A stretch of 64,000 bases of DNA from Dicyema japonicum (Eukaryota > Dicyemida > Rhombozoa > Dicyemidae). Below, piece after piece: positions 63,800 to 64,000 of this stretch; within the stretch, counting starts at the first letter, position 1, and each line of letters starts with the position of its first letter. Position numbers and translations under genes: made by a program. The DNA is taken from assembly GCA_011109175.1 (NCBI GenBank), contig RDEW01000024.1:88328-152327 (forward strand), given 5' to 3'. A model generated the notes under the pieces. It did no database searches, was not told where the DNA came from, and saw only the letters and a program-made list of their open reading frames with translations.

Positions 63800-64000
63800 A
63801 TTTTACAAACATCATTGAAGAGACATCTTATGCGGATGATGTGGATTTTGTATCACGGGATGTGACCGCACTCCAACACCTGCTAAAAAATGCACCTGCG
63901 GAGCTTGAGAAATGGTTTCTCAGCGTAAATGTTAACAAAACTGAAATTACGGAAATCAAAAGAGAAGACGATATTACTCAAGAAAGATGGAGACGTACTA
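63800..64000 (+). mobile_element. LINE reverse transcriptase, catalytic box to window edge
   Basis: One uninterrupted frame: ETSYADDVDFVSRDVTALQH, LLKNAPAELEKWFLSVNVNK and TEITEIKREDDITQERWRRT. This holds the YADD catalytic aspartates missing from the other copies of the RLFGH family and overlaps the start of the 23.2 kb and 52.4 kb pieces. It is cut by the window edge and could belong to an intact element. Confidence 0.85.

Noticed and set aside
1-64000. CRISPR arrays, bacterial operons, prophage or defence islands
   Set aside because: No regularly spaced identical repeats, no ribosome-binding-site-led gene runs, and gene structure is intron-based and eukaryotic.

Overview
The window is AT-rich eukaryotic DNA made mostly of decayed transposable elements, with islands of small, extremely compact genes. 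No run of continuous bacterial-style genes exists. The genes become readable only when GT-AG introns of about 20-25 nt are removed, and this is clearest in a SNF2-family ATPase with 11 such introns. Animal-type conserved genes with introns this short, together with APE-type LINEs, tRNA-derived SINEs, a ZBED5-like hAT element and GIN/Ginger-type integrases, point to a highly reduced metazoan parasite. A dicyemid mesozoan is the best guess, because dicyemids are known for very short introns. This identification is an inference and not a proof. The standard genetic code fits, since TAA, TAG and TGA all end genes here.

Layout. 0-13 kb: overlapping LINE fragments on both strands, with a GIN/Ginger-type DNA transposon (5765-7159, TIRs and a TATTA duplication) that carries an integrase remnant and a LINE fragment. 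13.1-15.7 kb: two proteasome beta-type-like genes on the minus strand, separated by a SINE-like repeat and a LINE that has a restriction-like endonuclease. 17-25 kb: more LINE copies, a minisatellite (18.7-19.1 kb), a long R2-type LINE remnant (19.6-21.1 kb) and a small Sm-like candidate. 25-30 kb: integrase, RTE-type LINE and SINE fragments. 30.2-33.5 kb: the main gene cluster, with a small coiled-coil-like gene, a TTF2/Rad5-type SNF2 ATPase whose ATG overlaps the upstream stop codon, a convergent small gene overlapping its 3' end, and another two-exon candidate. 35.9-36.5 kb: a decayed N-terminal PRPF8 fragment. 37-48 kb: LINEs, including an internally deleted one with a 28-bp target-site duplication, a membrane-protein fragment, and a well-preserved SINE with a 15-bp duplication. 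48.8-49.6 kb: a seven-exon gene for a predicted secreted protein. 51-54 kb: a rearranged LINE joined to a 28S rRNA fragment, followed by a five-exon gene. 54-64 kb: SINEs, integrase relics, a complete but frameshifted hAT element with TIRs and TSD (60458-62212), and LINE reverse transcriptase pieces up to the window edge.

How the parts relate. The SINEs carry a tRNA-like head and a 3' tail matching one local LINE family, so that LINE probably mobilises them. The host genes show no common pathway (proteasome, chromatin/transcription ATPase, secreted proteins of unknown role). Their shared feature is the miniature intron architecture. All splice models come from reading the DNA by eye and lack transcript evidence.
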